From Staphylococcus hyicus (GTDB taxonomy: Bacteria; Bacillota; Bacilli; Staphylococcales; Staphylococcaceae): a stretch of DNA of 64,000 bases. Position numbers and translations under genes: made by a program. This document shows positions 34,656 to 44,511 of this stretch, piece after piece; within the stretch, counting starts at the first letter, position 1; the number at the start of each line of letters is the position of its first letter. The DNA lies in NCBI RefSeq assembly GCF_000816085.1, contig NZ_CP008747.1:310001-374000 (forward strand), in the 5' to 3' direction. The notes beneath the pieces were generated by a model that was not told where the DNA came from, did no database searches, and worked only from the letters and a program-made list of their open reading frames with translations.

Positions 34656-36050
34656 ATGGAACACAATGCGGAGTATGAAGGAAATGGACGACTTATCATA
34701 GGAATCGTTCTAGGTGTAATTACATTTTGGTTATTTGCCTTATCTTTAGTCAACGTTGTGCCGACGTTACATAAAGAGTTAGGTGCGAATTTTGGTTTAA
34801 TCAATGTTGCGGTGAGTTTGACGTCACTTTTCTCAGGTATGTTTGTAGTTGGCGCTGGAGGGATTGCAGATAAATACGGTCCCGTAAAAATGACTTATGT
34901 CGGCCTATTGTTAAGTGTAATCGGCTCACTCATTATTGTCGTTTCACCACACATTTGGCCAATGATTATCGGGCGTGGCATTCAAGGGTTGTCAGCAGCA
35001 TTTGTCATGCCGGCAACATTATCTATCATTAAAGGGTACTACCATGGACGTCATCGTCAAGCTGCATTAAGTTATTGGTCCATCGGCTCATGGGGTGGCG
35101 GTGGTGTGGCATCATTTTTTGGTGGCATTACCGATACATTTTTAGGGTGGCGTTGGATTTTTATTTTTTCAATTATGGTTGCCATCGCAGCAATGATTTT
35201 AATTAAAGGAACTCCTGAAGTGCCACGTAAAGCAAGCGTCGCGCGTCAAAAATTTGATTTCGCAGGTTTAGTACTGTTTTTGATTTTTATTTTAAGTTTA
35301 AATTTAATCATTACACAAAGTTCAGATTATGGTATAGGTTCACCTATCATTTTATCTTTGATCGCACTTTTTATTATTTCAATTGTGATTTTTGTCATTT
35401 TAGAGAAGAGACGCAAAACCCCTTTAGTAGACTTTGACGTTTTTAAAGACAAAGGGTATACAGGGGCAACACTTTCTAATTTTTTAATGAATGCGGTTGC
35501 TGGTACGTTAATTGTTGGAAATACATTTGTTCAAGAAGATAAAGGATTTACGTCTGCGCAAGCAGGGTACCTCTCTATCACGTATTTAGTGATGGTATTG
35601 ATTACAATTCGAGTAGGCGAAAAAATCTTACAACATCTTGGTGCACAAAAGCCAATGTATATCGGTAGTATACTTAATATGGTCGGTATCATTTTAATCT
35701 CATTAACATTTTTACCTACGACTGCTTATGTCATCGCTTGCGTGATTGGATATTTCATTTATGGTTTAGGTTTAGGATTATACGCAACACCATCAATGGA
35801 TACTGCAATCGCTAATGCGGATGAAGAACATATTGGCATGGCATCAGGAATATATAAAATGTCATCTTCTCTTGGTAACGCATTCGGTATTGCACTTTCT
35901 ACAACGATTTTTGCGATTGGAACATCCGCTTTTAATATGCAAGTTGGAGCGATGTTTGGATTATGGTTTAACGTCATCCTCGCATTTATTTCATTTTTAC
36001 TTGTTGCATTTTTAGTTCCGAAATCTCAAGGTGTTCAAATAGAGAAATAG
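34656..36050 (+). CDS. norB: NorB-type multidrug efflux pump
   Basis: MFS exporter of 464 residues and fourteen helices. It follows S. aureus NorB closely from the N-terminus (GIVLGVITFWLFALSLVNVV) through SLFSGMFVVGAGG, SIIKGYYHGRHRQAALSYW and LGLGLYATPSMDTAIAN. NorB exports quinolones, tetracycline and cationic compounds and supports survival in abscesses. The ribosome site is modest (AAAGGGAT). A cre-like site lies upstream and a strong bidirectional hairpin at 36131 downstream. Confidence 0.9.
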   Translation: MEHNAEYEGNGRLIIGIVLGVITFWLFALSLVNVVPTLHKELGANFGLINVAVSLTSLFSGMFVVGAGGIADKYGPVKMTYVGLLLSVIGSLIIVVSPHIWPMIIGRGIQGLSAAFVMPATLSIIKGYYHGRHRQAALSYWSIGSWGGGGVASFFGGITDTFLGWRWIFIFSIMVAIAAMILIKGTPEVPRKASVARQKFDFAGLVLFLIFILSLNLIITQSSDYGIGSPIILSLIALFIISIVIFVILEKRRKTPLVDFDVFKDKGYTGATLSNFLMNAVAGTLIVGNTFVQEDKGFTSAQAGYLSITYLVMVLITIRVGEKILQHLGAQKPMYIGSILNMVGIILISLTFLPTTAYVIACVIGYFIYGLGLGLYATPSMDTAIANADEEHIGMASGIYKMSSSLGNAFGIALSTTIFAIGTSAFNMQVGAMFGLWFNVILAFISFLLVAFLVPKSQGVQIEK

Positions 36051-36084
36051 AAGGCTGTTTGTTTTTATCCTTCCTGCCCAATTT

Positions 36085-36165
36085 AGTGTTACAATTAAGT
36101 AAACAAGAGGTTGTGCATAATATGAATAAATCCCCTCACTATGCCAGTGGTGAGGGGGTTTTTTG
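36085..36165 (+). ncRNA. Orphan Fst-antitoxin-like RNA / bidirectional terminator
   Basis: The hairpin CCCCTCAC/GTGAGGGG (36132-36157) with long T run shares loop and flanks with the terminator of the Fst locus at 62428-62457. The preceding GTGTTACAAT and AACAAG also resemble the antitoxin promoter/5' region there. No toxin ORF is found on the minus strand to the right, so it may be a solo remnant that now serves as terminator between norB and the symporter gene. Confidence 0.4.
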
Positions 36166-36321
36166 TCGGCTATTTTATTCAACTTAAACGTGTACATAAG
36201 TGTCTGACTTTATAACGTAAACTATGAGAATAAGTGGAATGATTTACGTTTCAAAGTCATTTTCTTCGTGCAATCATTGTGATTAAACTAAGTATTTACG
36301 TTTTGTTCAGGCTAATAGAAA

Positions 36322-37680
36322 TTAATCACGTTTCCCTTTATAGTTCGTAAAGAAATCATGGGTTAATTTTTTAACTTGTGGTGCAAGTATCACAACGGCG
36401 ATAATGTTTGGTATGAGTACAATTGCTAAGGCTAAATCGAGCAAGTTCCATAACTGTGTACCGACACCAATAGAGCCGATAATAATTGAAGCAGTATAAA
36501 TAACTTTCATAAGCGTACCAGCCCATAGTCCGAATAAAAATTCAGCCATACGTGAACCGTAATACATAATAACGATAATCGTTGAAAATACGAAGAAAAT
36601 CATCGAAATTGAAATCGTTGCACTACCGATACTGCCAAATGCATCTTCGTAGGCACGTGCAGTCAGTGCAGCGGCTTTGTCTTTTGCATCATTTGCAGTG
36701 TAAACACCGGACATTAAAACGACAAATGCAGTTGTCGTACAAATGACTAATGTATCTACAATGATTTCACTTACGGCCCAAAATGCTTGGCGCACAGGGT
36801 GATCTGTTTTGGCTGCGGCGTGTGCAATCGGTGACGTCCCTAAACCAGCTTCATTCGAATAAATACCTCGCGCAAAACCCCAACGAATCGTAGTCGCAAG
36901 TGCAGCACCAAAACTCCCACCTAAAGCTGCATCGGGGTTAAAAGCTTTTTCAACAATTAAACCGATGACATTAGGGAAGTGTTGAATGTTCATAATGATG
37001 ATAATAAATCCTAATATTAAATAGAGTCCTACCATGATTGGCACTAAAAATTCTGTAAACGTTGCAATTCGTTTAACGCCACCAAATACAACAAGTGCGG
37101 CTAATGTAGCAATGACTAGTCCTGTAATCAGTTCATTCACTTGAAATGTATCGTGAACGGTGCTGGCAACGGAATGCCCCTGAACCATCACACTCGGAAT
37201 GATTTCAAGTGCTAAGGCAAATGCGAAAATTGAAGCAAATATCATACCTAACTTTTTATTTTTAAAACCGTTTTTCATATAGTAGGTTGGGCCCCCAACG
37301 AATTCGCCTTTCGCGTTCTTCTCACGGTACTGAATACTGAGGACATTTTCGCTATATTTGAGTGCCATACCTAAAAAGGCAATGATAATCATCCAAAATA
37401 CAGCCCCAGGACCGCCCATCATAATCGCAGTCGGTACACCGACAATGTTAGCAGCACCAACTGTAGACGATAAAGCAGAAGTTAGCGCTTGCCTTGGTGT
37501 GATCGTTCCTTCTCCTTTAGGGGTTTTATTGATGCTCCCAAAGGTTTGTTTCATGATGTAACCAAAATGACGGAATTGAACCCCTTTTAAATAAATTGTT
37601 AGAAATAAACTTGAAATGAGTAACAATCCAACGATAGGAAAGCCCCATAACCAATCTGTAAATGCTACAATCGCATCCAT
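36322..37680 (-). CDS. Sodium:alanine symporter (AGCS family)
   Basis: Amino-acid carrier of 452 residues with about eleven helices. The AGCS signature region GGPGAVFWMIIIAFLGMALKY and the block GIYSNEAGLGTSP are clear. It imports alanine or glycine with sodium. The true start is the ATG at 37680 with AAAGGAGTGGGAG upstream; the open frame reaches back 31 codons without a ribosome site. It stands alone, convergent with norB. Confidence 0.9.
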   Translation of the reverse strand: MDAIVAFTDWLWGFPIVGLLLISSLFLTIYLKGVQFRHFGYIMKQTFGSINKTPKGEGTITPRQALTSALSSTVGAANIVGVPTAIMMGGPGAVFWMIIIAFLGMALKYSENVLSIQYREKNAKGEFVGGPTYYMKNGFKNKKLGMIFASIFAFALALEIIPSVMVQGHSVASTVHDTFQVNELITGLVIATLAALVVFGGVKRIATFTEFLVPIMVGLYLILGFIIIIMNIQHFPNVIGLIVEKAFNPDAALGGSFGAALATTIRWGFARGIYSNEAGLGTSPIAHAAAKTDHPVRQAFWAVSEIIVDTLVICTTTAFVVLMSGVYTANDAKDKAAALTARAYEDAFGSIGSATISISMIFFVFSTIIVIMYYGSRMAEFLFGLWAGTLMKVIYTASIIIGSIGVGTQLWNLLDLALAIVLIPNIIAVVILAPQVKKLTHDFFTNYKGKRD

Positions 37681-38214
37681 ATTTCTCCCACTCCTTTGAA
37701 CTTTTACATCAAGTGAAGGTCTCGCTATGTATCTCCCACATATATGAAATGTATCTAATAAGTGTGGCACCACGTGATGAAAAAGTTTATTTTTTTAACC
37801 ATACCCCAAAACTTGTATACTTATAATTTAAAACATATTGCGTAATAAATTAAGAGTTTTCGGAAAATTTATTGTAAAAATGTTTTAATTGCGATGACGA
37901 TGGTAGTAAAAATATGGGTAAAGTAAAACATGAAACGATAATGAAACAAAGGAGTTTGGAAAATAGTTGCAACCCAATCAATGATTTAAAATAGATATTA
38001 ACATTTGATGGGTTAGCGTATGTTTAGCATAAATTGATAAAAAGGTGATAGGATAGCTGTATGTACGAAGGCGTATGACAACCGTCATAAAGGGGTTCTG
38101 AGAAATTGGGCTAATCTTGTTAGGCTGATGACTGTTGGTGTATAGTACGGCATGGCTTAGCATACTATCGTGATGACCACAGTGTTTTGGTTCTACAATA
38201 AAAGATAATGAAAA
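37681..38214. other. Intergenic region between the alanine symporter and the FGGY kinase
   Basis: Holds the divergent promoters of the two genes, for example TATAAT at about 37822. I looked for a glycine riboswitch or catabolite site and saw neither. No small gene can be supported. Confidence 0.5.
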
Positions 38215-39876
38215 ATGCAACGACGCATGTTGTACGCCTATATGAAAAAGAGAAAATGTACATCAAAGGACGTGGAATACTTGGAAAATCAACAAACGAA
38301 TAGATGGATAACGTCTGGCGCCATTACTGTAGGGATTGAATTAGGTTCTACACAAATCAAAACTGTAGCGGTGGGGCCAAACTATCGGCCGCTCGCATCT
38401 GGCATATACAAATGGGAAAATCAATACCGGGACGGCTATTGGACCTATGATTTAGAGGAAGTTTGGATTGGAATCCAAGAAAGTTACCGCTTAATGAGGG
38501 AACAAGTGAAACAGCAGTATGGTGGTACATTAAGAAAAATCAACGCACTCGGGATTAGCGGGATGATGCATGGTTATCTTGCTTTTAACGAAGATGACGA
38601 ATTACTTGTGCCATTTCGGACGTGGCGAAATAATTATGCGAATTTTGCGAGTCGACTGCTAAGTTATCAATTTCAAGTCAATGTGCCAGAACGTTGGAGT
38701 ATTGCGCTATTTGAACAAGCGATTATGAATAAAGAGCCGCATGCCCATCATGTCACAAAATTAATGACTTTGGCAGGTTATGTTCATTGGAAATTAACAG
38801 GTGAACATGTAAGTGGCATTGGGGATGCTTCAGGCATGTTTCCCATTGATACGGAAAAACAATATTATCGTGCAGATTTAATGGATCGGTATGATCGGTT
38901 GTTAGTTGAAGAAGGTTATGAACAAAAAATTGAAACGATGTTGCCACATATTTTAAAAGCCGGTGATTGTGCCGGTATGCTCACAGAAGCGGGTGCTCAA
39001 CGTATTGATCCTTCAGGTTGTTTAGAAGCAGGGATTCCATTATGCCCACCAGAAGGGGATGCTGCCACGGGTATGGTAGCTACAAATAGTATTCAACCAC
39101 GAACAGGAAATGTCTCAGTCGGAACAAGTATTTTTTCAATGTTTGTATTAGATGCACCGATGTCTCGCCCTCATCCTGAAGTGGATATTGTTAGTACGCC
39201 TGATGGATATGATGTTGCGATGATTCATGCGAATAACGGCACGTCAGATCTTGATGCATGGATGCATTTATTTGAAGAAGTATTAACAACGATGGGTGTA
39301 TCTGTTGAATCGTCGACCTTATATGAACGTTTATTTGCGACATTATCAAACGCCGATCAAGATGCAGGGCGTTTACTGAATTATAATTACGTCTCGGGTG
39401 AGTTTATTACTGATGTGAAACAAGGAACACCGACATTCATACGTCACCGCGATAGTCATTTTAATTTGGCGAATTTTATGAAGAGTCATATATATAGTAG
39501 TTTTGTAACGTTGAAAATGGGTGTAGAACGACTGGCAGAAGCTGAGCATTTAACATTTGAGCGTATTACTGCACATGGCGGTATGTTTAAAACGCCAATG
39601 GTTGTCCACGACTTAGCCGCAGCATTGAATGTGCCCGTTCAAGTACGAACAGCGGCACATGAAGGCGGTGCGTGGGGTATTGCGCTCCTTGCCGCTTATA
39701 TGAAAGAAACGGAGAAAAGATCACTTCATCACTTTTTAGATGATGTATTTCGTGACTCAGAAGTTCAACAAGTAGAACCAACTGAAGCGCATGTAAAGGC
39801 GTATAATGATTATGTTCGTCAATTTCAAAAAGGATTAAGAGACCAAAGAGAAGCATATAAATTATTTGAAATATAA
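38215..39876 (+). CDS. FGGY-family carbohydrate kinase
   Basis: Sugar kinase of up to 553 residues. The N-terminal phosphate loop is GIELGSTQIKTVAVG. The middle holds ALGISGMMHGYLAF with the catalytic region, and the C-terminal nucleotide site has GEGGAWGIA-like EGGAWGIALLAAY. The LVPFRTWRNN block places it in the subgroup near ribulokinase/xylulokinase; the sugar is unknown. The start is uncertain: no good ribosome site precedes ATG 38215, and the real start may be a later GTG or TTG near 38270 after AAAGGACG. No partner isomerase or transporter is adjacent. Confidence 0.85.
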   Translation: MQRRMLYAYMKKRKCTSKDVEYLENQQTNRWITSGAITVGIELGSTQIKTVAVGPNYRPLASGIYKWENQYRDGYWTYDLEEVWIGIQESYRLMREQVKQQYGGTLRKINALGISGMMHGYLAFNEDDELLVPFRTWRNNYANFASRLLSYQFQVNVPERWSIALFEQAIMNKEPHAHHVTKLMTLAGYVHWKLTGEHVSGIGDASGMFPIDTEKQYYRADLMDRYDRLLVEEGYEQKIETMLPHILKAGDCAGMLTEAGAQRIDPSGCLEAGIPLCPPEGDAATGMVATNSIQPRTGNVSVGTSIFSMFVLDAPMSRPHPEVDIVSTPDGYDVAMIHANNGTSDLDAWMHLFEEVLTTMGVSVESSTLYERLFATLSNADQDAGRLLNYNYVSGEFITDVKQGTPTFIRHRDSHFNLANFMKSHIYSSFVTLKMGVERLAEAEHLTFERITAHGGMFKTPMVVHDLAAALNVPVQVRTAAHEGGAWGIALLAAYMKETEKRSLHHFLDDVFRDSEVQQVEPTEAHVKAYNDYVRQFQKGLRDQREAYKLFEI

Positions 39877-39890
39877 ATGCATATAAACAA

Positions 39891-39923
39891 GAAATCCCTC
39901 ACGCAAGTGGCTTGTGAGGGTTT
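39891..39923 (+). terminator. Terminator after FGGY kinase
   Basis: Arms CCCTCAC and GTGAGGG followed by six T. The sequence is reminiscent of the CCCTCAC hairpins at 36132 and 62430. Confidence 0.75.
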
Positions 39924-40095
39924 TTTATATTTATAATAACGATATTGAATAAAATTATTGGAAATTTACTTTTTAATTTGTAGCCGACACAAGCGTCAAT
40001 AGTCGCTACATGTGAGCATGATGGTTGATGCAACTTAGTAACATAGCTATACGAAGACGTCCTCGGCTTTATGGTCATCATAACGAAATAATTCT

Positions 40096-40452
40096 TTACC
40101 ACCAACCGTTAGCAATTCTGAATTGAATAGCCTTATCTATAGAGCCATAACGCGCTTTAGCATAGTTAATCATGCCTTTCGTTTGTGTTTCTACTGAACC
40201 AGTGCCCCAAGCTTCTTTCGTTTGACCTAATCCTCGATAGCCAAGTTCATTGACCGCATTTGGATTTCCACCTGATTCAGGCATAACGATGTTATCCCAC
40301 ATAGCTTTCGTGCCACCAGCTTGGATAAATGCTTTATAAACTTCATTAGTTGATTGGGTAGCAGCATGTGTCGATTCAACTTCAGATACAATACCTGCTG
40401 TACCTAAAGAGAGTGAAACAGTTGCTAATGAAGCGATAAGTACTTTTTTCAT
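40096..40452 (-). CDS. Compact secreted transglycosylase (IsaA/SceD-type domain)
   Basis: 118 residues: a signal peptide cleaved near residue 30 (after THA), then a short linker and a lytic transglycosylase domain with catalytic Glu59 in MPESGGNPNAVN and the GYRGLGQTKEAWG block. It cleaves the peptidoglycan glycan strand. S. aureus IsaA and SceD are about 230 residues because of a long middle region; here that region is absent. The ATG at 40452 has AGGAGGAC upstream; the longer frame is not supported. Confidence 0.88.
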   Translation of the reverse strand: MKKVLIASLATVSLSLGTAGIVSEVESTHAATQSTNEVYKAFIQAGGTKAMWDNIVMPESGGNPNAVNELGYRGLGQTKEAWGTGSVETQTKGMINYAKARYGSIDKAIQFRIANGWW

Positions 40453-40727
40453 ATTGATTGTCCTCCTAGAATGTTTTGATTCAAGTATCAAGCGTTCTGG
40501 AACTTTACGCTCAATAAAAAAAGTTACGCGTCCTAGGTTAACATCTCTAAAACGGTCGTGGGTTACAAAGAGATAAAAATTTATTAGAATTTATGACAAT
40601 TTTAAGACAAAATATTTCTGCGATATATCATAATACTTTAATATATATTTTATAGATTGAAAATTTGGGTGGGAGAAACAATGCATTTCATAAAATATGA
40701 CTAGAAGAAACAAATGAGGTGAAGGGG

Positions 40728-41912
40728 ATGACAGAAAAAACAGAAACGAGATTGGCTTATCGTCAACTTTTAATGGGGATGATTACATTATTTGTGGTCA
40801 TTGCGTTAGGGCGTTTTGCTTATACACCAATCATGCCTTATATGCAAGCAGCGACACACTTGGGAGATAAAGATGCCGGATTATTAGCGACGTTCAACTA
40901 TTTAGGCTACTTAATTGGTGCCATTATTCCAATGTTTTGTCTGATACGTTCGAAAGTCTTTGATTTAAAGTTATATTTGTTACTTAACGTGATTACGATG
41001 TTTTTACTTGGTAATACAACAGAATTTTGGATGTGGAGTATTTTAAGGTTGTTAAATGGCATTGCAAGTGGTGTCGGCTTTGTATTGGCATCGAATGTCG
41101 CACTAGAGGCGTTACGACGTGCAGGTAAACATGCGATTTGTGGGTTGCTTTATAGTGCAGTAGGTGCAGGTATATTCGTAAGTAGTATTTTTGTTTTCTT
41201 TTATACAGATACACATAATTGGGATATGACGTGGATGATTTTAGGAGGCGTGTCCTTTGTGCTCGCATGTATTGTTATGGTGATGTTAAAAGAACCACCG
41301 CGCATGACACAAAATGAGAACAAAACGACGCACACACAACGCCGTAAATATCCCCGTGCGTATTATATTACATATTATCTTGCCTATTTTAGTGAAGGGG
41401 CAGGGTATATCGTGACTGGAACCTTTCTAGTAGCGCTTATAAAAGCAATACCAGAACTTGAACCATATGCGCCATTAAGTTGGATGTTTGTCGGACTCGG
41501 TGCGATACCTTCTACAGTGATGTGGTCGATTATTGGCGAAAAAATAGGGAATGGTCGGGCAACTCAAATGTGTTTTGTCATTCAAGTGATTGCAGTATTA
41601 ATGCCAATCCTCACATCAAATATGTTTGCATTAATGATCAGTTCTATGCTATTTGGTAGTACGTTTTTAGGCTTGACGACATTATTTATGTCGCAAGGTC
41701 AAAAAATTGCTTATGAAACAGGTAATGGCCATGTTGTTTCGTTAATGACATTTATTTATAGCTTTGGTCAAATGATGGCCCCATATGTAGCGGGTGTGAT
41801 ACTCGCTCATACAGTTGGCTATTCAACAGCGCTTATATTTGCGAGTGTCATTTTGACGATGGGGCTCATTAGTCATATCATCAGTCAGAGGTATGTTCAC
41901 CAATATCAATAA
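40728..41912 (+). CDS. YbfB/YjiJ-family MFS transporter
   Basis: Membrane transporter of 394 residues with twelve helices. The N-terminal block GRFAYTPIMPYMQ and LLATFNYLGYLIGA are characteristic of the YbfB/YjiJ group. The substrate is unknown. The ATG at 40728 follows GAGGTGAAGGGG. It stands alone between the transglycosylase (divergent) and the MscS-like gene. Confidence 0.83.
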   Translation: MTEKTETRLAYRQLLMGMITLFVVIALGRFAYTPIMPYMQAATHLGDKDAGLLATFNYLGYLIGAIIPMFCLIRSKVFDLKLYLLLNVITMFLLGNTTEFWMWSILRLLNGIASGVGFVLASNVALEALRRAGKHAICGLLYSAVGAGIFVSSIFVFFYTDTHNWDMTWMILGGVSFVLACIVMVMLKEPPRMTQNENKTTHTQRRKYPRAYYITYYLAYFSEGAGYIVTGTFLVALIKAIPELEPYAPLSWMFVGLGAIPSTVMWSIIGEKIGNGRATQMCFVIQVIAVLMPILTSNMFALMISSMLFGSTFLGLTTLFMSQGQKIAYETGNGHVVSLMTFIYSFGQMMAPYVAGVILAHTVGYSTALIFASVILTMGLISHIISQRYVHQYQ

Positions 41913-42030
41913 AATTCATATGCCTTCACTATTCGGAAAGTTTATGCAAAAATTTTATATTTTGTGATTATTTTGATTTAACTAGGGTACACAAGAGTTA
42001 GGTAAATCAAAATTTAAGGAGGCAGTACAT

Positions 42031-43296
42031 ATGAACAACGTATGGGGAACATTCAAGGGTGCTATTGAAACAATTGTCAATTTCATTCCGAACTTAATTA
42101 GTGCTATTTTACTTTTATTACTCGCATGGATTATTGCTGTAGTAGTAAAAAATATTATCGTTAAAGGTTTAAACGCATTAGGTGTAGATAAATGGCTAGA
42201 GCGTAAAGGATTAGTGAATAATAATCATGCACATGACGGTCATAAAGGCAAACGTTCTGAATCAGAAGGTTTAATTCGTACACTTGGTAAATTAGCGTAT
42301 TTCCTAGTATTCTTATTATTCTTACCGCCGGTATTTGATGCGTTAGGTATGAAATCAGTATCAGAACCGATTAAAGGTATGATGAACAGCGTATTTGAAT
42401 TCGCTCCAAAAATTATTGTTGCGATTGTCATTTTAGTATTAGGTTTATTCATTGCTAAAATGTTAGGTACATTAGTGAAAAACTTACTTGCAAGTTTAAA
42501 TGTGAGTCGTTTTAACCACTATGTGAACTTTGGAAACAACTCTAGAGAAGGGATCGACATCCCTGAAGCTGCAGGTTGGGTTATTACAACATTAATTGGA
42601 TTATTCTTCGTCGTTCAAGCTTTAACAACTGTAAATTTAGAAATCTTAAATGGTATTGGTAAAGCAATTATTGGCTATTTACCATTAGTGATTTCAGGTA
42701 TTATCATTTTAGGTTTAGGTCTTATCGGTGGTAACATTTTAGCTAAACTTGTCCGCCGTGCAACAGGTCATACATTACTTGCGCAAGTCGTTAAATACTT
42801 ATTAATCATTGTGGCTGTATTTATGACATTAGATCAATTAAACTTTGCGCAAAGCATTGTTAATGTAGCGTTCTTATTAATCTTAGGTGCGGTTGCAGTT
42901 GCATTTGCTATCGCATTTGGTATTGGTGGCCGTGGCTTTGCTGAAAAGCAATTAAACAGCTTGTCAAACCGTATTGAAGAAGATAAACGTAATCCAGATT
43001 ATGGTAACTATGATGATGGATTATTTGGTTCAAAATCTAAACAAGCTAATCATGCACAAGGTAATCATCAAGACAATTATGATTACACAAATCACAATCA
43101 CTCAGATTTTGACCAAACACATGTAGATCATTCACATAGTCATGATCAATTCGAACATAGCGAATTTGATGCAGATCAACGTGAAATTGAACGTCGTGAA
43201 GCGGAACAAAAATCAAGTTACGTTAAAGATGAAGATATTGAAGAGCGTCGTGAACAACGTCGCGAACGTCGTCGTGACCCACGTGACCGTTACTAA
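42031..43296 (+). CDS. Mechanosensitive-channel-like membrane protein (conserved TM-helix repeats)
   Basis: 421 residues. The first ~310 hold repeated hydrophobic helices of the conserved TM-helix family (IPNLISAILLLLLAWIIA and FAPKIIVAIVILVLGLFIAK), related to cyanobacterial and firmicute MscS-like proteins. The C-terminal 110 residues are hydrophilic with His/Asp-rich then Arg/Glu-rich stretches. It may act in osmotic response or as a small-conductance channel; this is family inference. AAGGAGG precedes the ATG and the hairpin at 43311 ends the transcript. Confidence 0.8.
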   Translation: MNNVWGTFKGAIETIVNFIPNLISAILLLLLAWIIAVVVKNIIVKGLNALGVDKWLERKGLVNNNHAHDGHKGKRSESEGLIRTLGKLAYFLVFLLFLPPVFDALGMKSVSEPIKGMMNSVFEFAPKIIVAIVILVLGLFIAKMLGTLVKNLLASLNVSRFNHYVNFGNNSREGIDIPEAAGWVITTLIGLFFVVQALTTVNLEILNGIGKAIIGYLPLVISGIIILGLGLIGGNILAKLVRRATGHTLLAQVVKYLLIIVAVFMTLDQLNFAQSIVNVAFLLILGAVAVAFAIAFGIGGRGFAEKQLNSLSNRIEEDKRNPDYGNYDDGLFGSKSKQANHAQGNHQDNYDYTNHNHSDFDQTHVDHSHSHDQFEHSEFDADQREIERREAEQKSSYVKDEDIEERREQRRERRRDPRDRY

Positions 43297-43310
43297 TTGA
43301 ATCAAGTTAA

Positions 43311-43345
43311 AAAGCCTAGAAGCAAAGATTGCTTCTAGGCTTTTT
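43311..43345. terminator. Bidirectional terminator
   Basis: Perfect 13-bp arms AAAGCCTAGAAGC and GCTTCTAGGCTTT with T/A runs on both sides, between convergent genes. Confidence 0.9.
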
Positions 43346-43348
43346 TGT

Positions 43349-43837
43349 TTAAAGTCCATTAGATACCGTAATCATAGTGACTTGGTGATGTGCTTCTGTA
43401 AAATCGATGGTTGCCTTTTTGTACTGATATCGGTAGACCGTACCTTGTGCAGATTCAAATACTTTTGTAGGTTTGCCGTAGCTCATTTTCACTTTTTGAA
43501 TTGAGGTGCCTTTTGAAACTGGAAACATGATACTGCTTGCGGTTTTTCCAGAGACCACAGCAATACCTTGATCATGAACTTTGATGTATTTAATATTCTT
43601 TTTACTAAAAGGTGCAGAAATTTTGTAGCCATTAAACGTTAAACCACGGTGCTGAACCGCATTTTTAAAATGACCATCAAGATAAAAGGCACCACCAAAT
43701 GCTGTTTGTCCATGATATGCATACCAAGGGGATATCGCAGCGTGTGCGACTGGTTGTTCAGGCGTTAATGCTTGAGTGCCAATAAGGGCGCCAGTCAAAA
43801 GTGTACTTGCGAGTAAAACCTTTGACAATTTCTTCAT
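43349..43837 (-). CDS. isaB: Immunodominant staphylococcal antigen B (IsaB) family protein
   Basis: Secreted protein of 162 residues with a signal peptide cleaved near residue 33 (VAHA). The mature start SPWYAYHGQTAFGGAFYLD and LTFNGYKI follow the IsaB pattern. IsaB of S. aureus is an extracellular nucleic-acid-binding protein that promotes persistence. It is a little shorter than the S. aureus protein. Single gene with AAGGTGT upstream. Confidence 0.85.
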   Translation of the reverse strand: MKKLSKVLLASTLLTGALIGTQALTPEQPVAHAAISPWYAYHGQTAFGGAFYLDGHFKNAVQHRGLTFNGYKISAPFSKKNIKYIKVHDQGIAVVSGKTASSIMFPVSKGTSIQKVKMSYGKPTKVFESAQGTVYRYQYKKATIDFTEAHHQVTMITVSNGL

Positions 43838-44166
43838 AATAACACCTTCTTTTTATATTACATTTCAATTACATTATTACATTTATATTACAAAAGCTCA
43901 AGCGATACCATAAATTTAAATTGTTAGCATTTTAAGTTTAGATTGAAGTGTAGTTTCAAATGAATAAGAAATTGGAGTGAATTTCAAATAAGCGATTTCG
44001 AATTTATGCGAGGACAGACTCATATTTTTTTCTGAATAAATAGGTTAAGATAAACACTTTAATTCAACTATGTTGAATAGGGATATATCCTTTGCAGAGC
44101 GTATTATCATTAAAAAAATAGAATCAATAACAATGTTTCTCATACTTTGGAATAGGTATGATATGA
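43838..44166. other. Intergenic region between isaB and the KGG protein gene
   Basis: Very AT-rich divergent promoter region; no further gene, repeat or riboswitch is supported. Confidence 0.5.
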
Positions 44167-44211
44167 ATGAGCAATACAAAGGCTCAATATTTCTTAGGGA
44201 GGTTTACTATT

Positions 44212-44454
44212 ATAGCAGAATCTAATAATCAAAATGGTAATATGAGTTATGAGGAAGCAGGGCGTAAAGGTGGAGAAGCATCATCTACTTCAAGCAGTAA
44301 CAACTCAGGTAATAATGCCAACAATAATAGTAGTACTTCAAGCAGTAATAGTTCTAATAACAACTCTGGAAATAACAACTCAGGAAATGATAACTCAAAC
44401 AACTCGAATAACTCAAGCAATAACAATTTAAGTAACAGTAATTCAAACGCTTAA
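44212..44454 (+). CDS. KGG-motif stress protein with Ser/Asn/Gly-rich tail, unusual start
   Basis: About 80 residues: one GsiB-type stress motif MSYEEAGRKGGEA followed by a low-complexity tail of Ser, Asn and Gly only. Relatives usually start Met-Ala and carry several KGG repeats. Here the strong ribosome site AGGGAGG (44197-44203) is followed by ATT ATA GCA GAA with no ATG, so initiation would have to use ATA (44212) or ATT (44209). An upstream ATG at 44167 is in frame but lacks a ribosome site. It may be a near-cognate start or a gene losing its start. Confidence 0.6.
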   Translation: MAESNNQNGNMSYEEAGRKGGEASSTSSSNNSGNNANNNSSTSSSNSSNNNSGNNNSGNDNSNNSNNSSNNNLSNSNSNA

Positions 44455-44472
44455 AAAACATCTTAATATAAA

Positions 44473-44501
44473 CAGCCGACCATCTTACATTTGGCCGGCT
44501 G
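44473..44501. terminator. Bidirectional terminator
   Basis: Arms AACAGCCG and CGGCTGTT with inner CCA/TGG pairing, then seven T, between the KGG gene and the small secreted protein gene. Confidence 0.85.
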
Positions 44502-44511
44502 TTTTTTTAAT

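Noticed and set aside
37681..37850. Glycine riboswitch upstream of the alanine symporter
   Set aside because: Looked for the conserved aptamer cores and did not find them.
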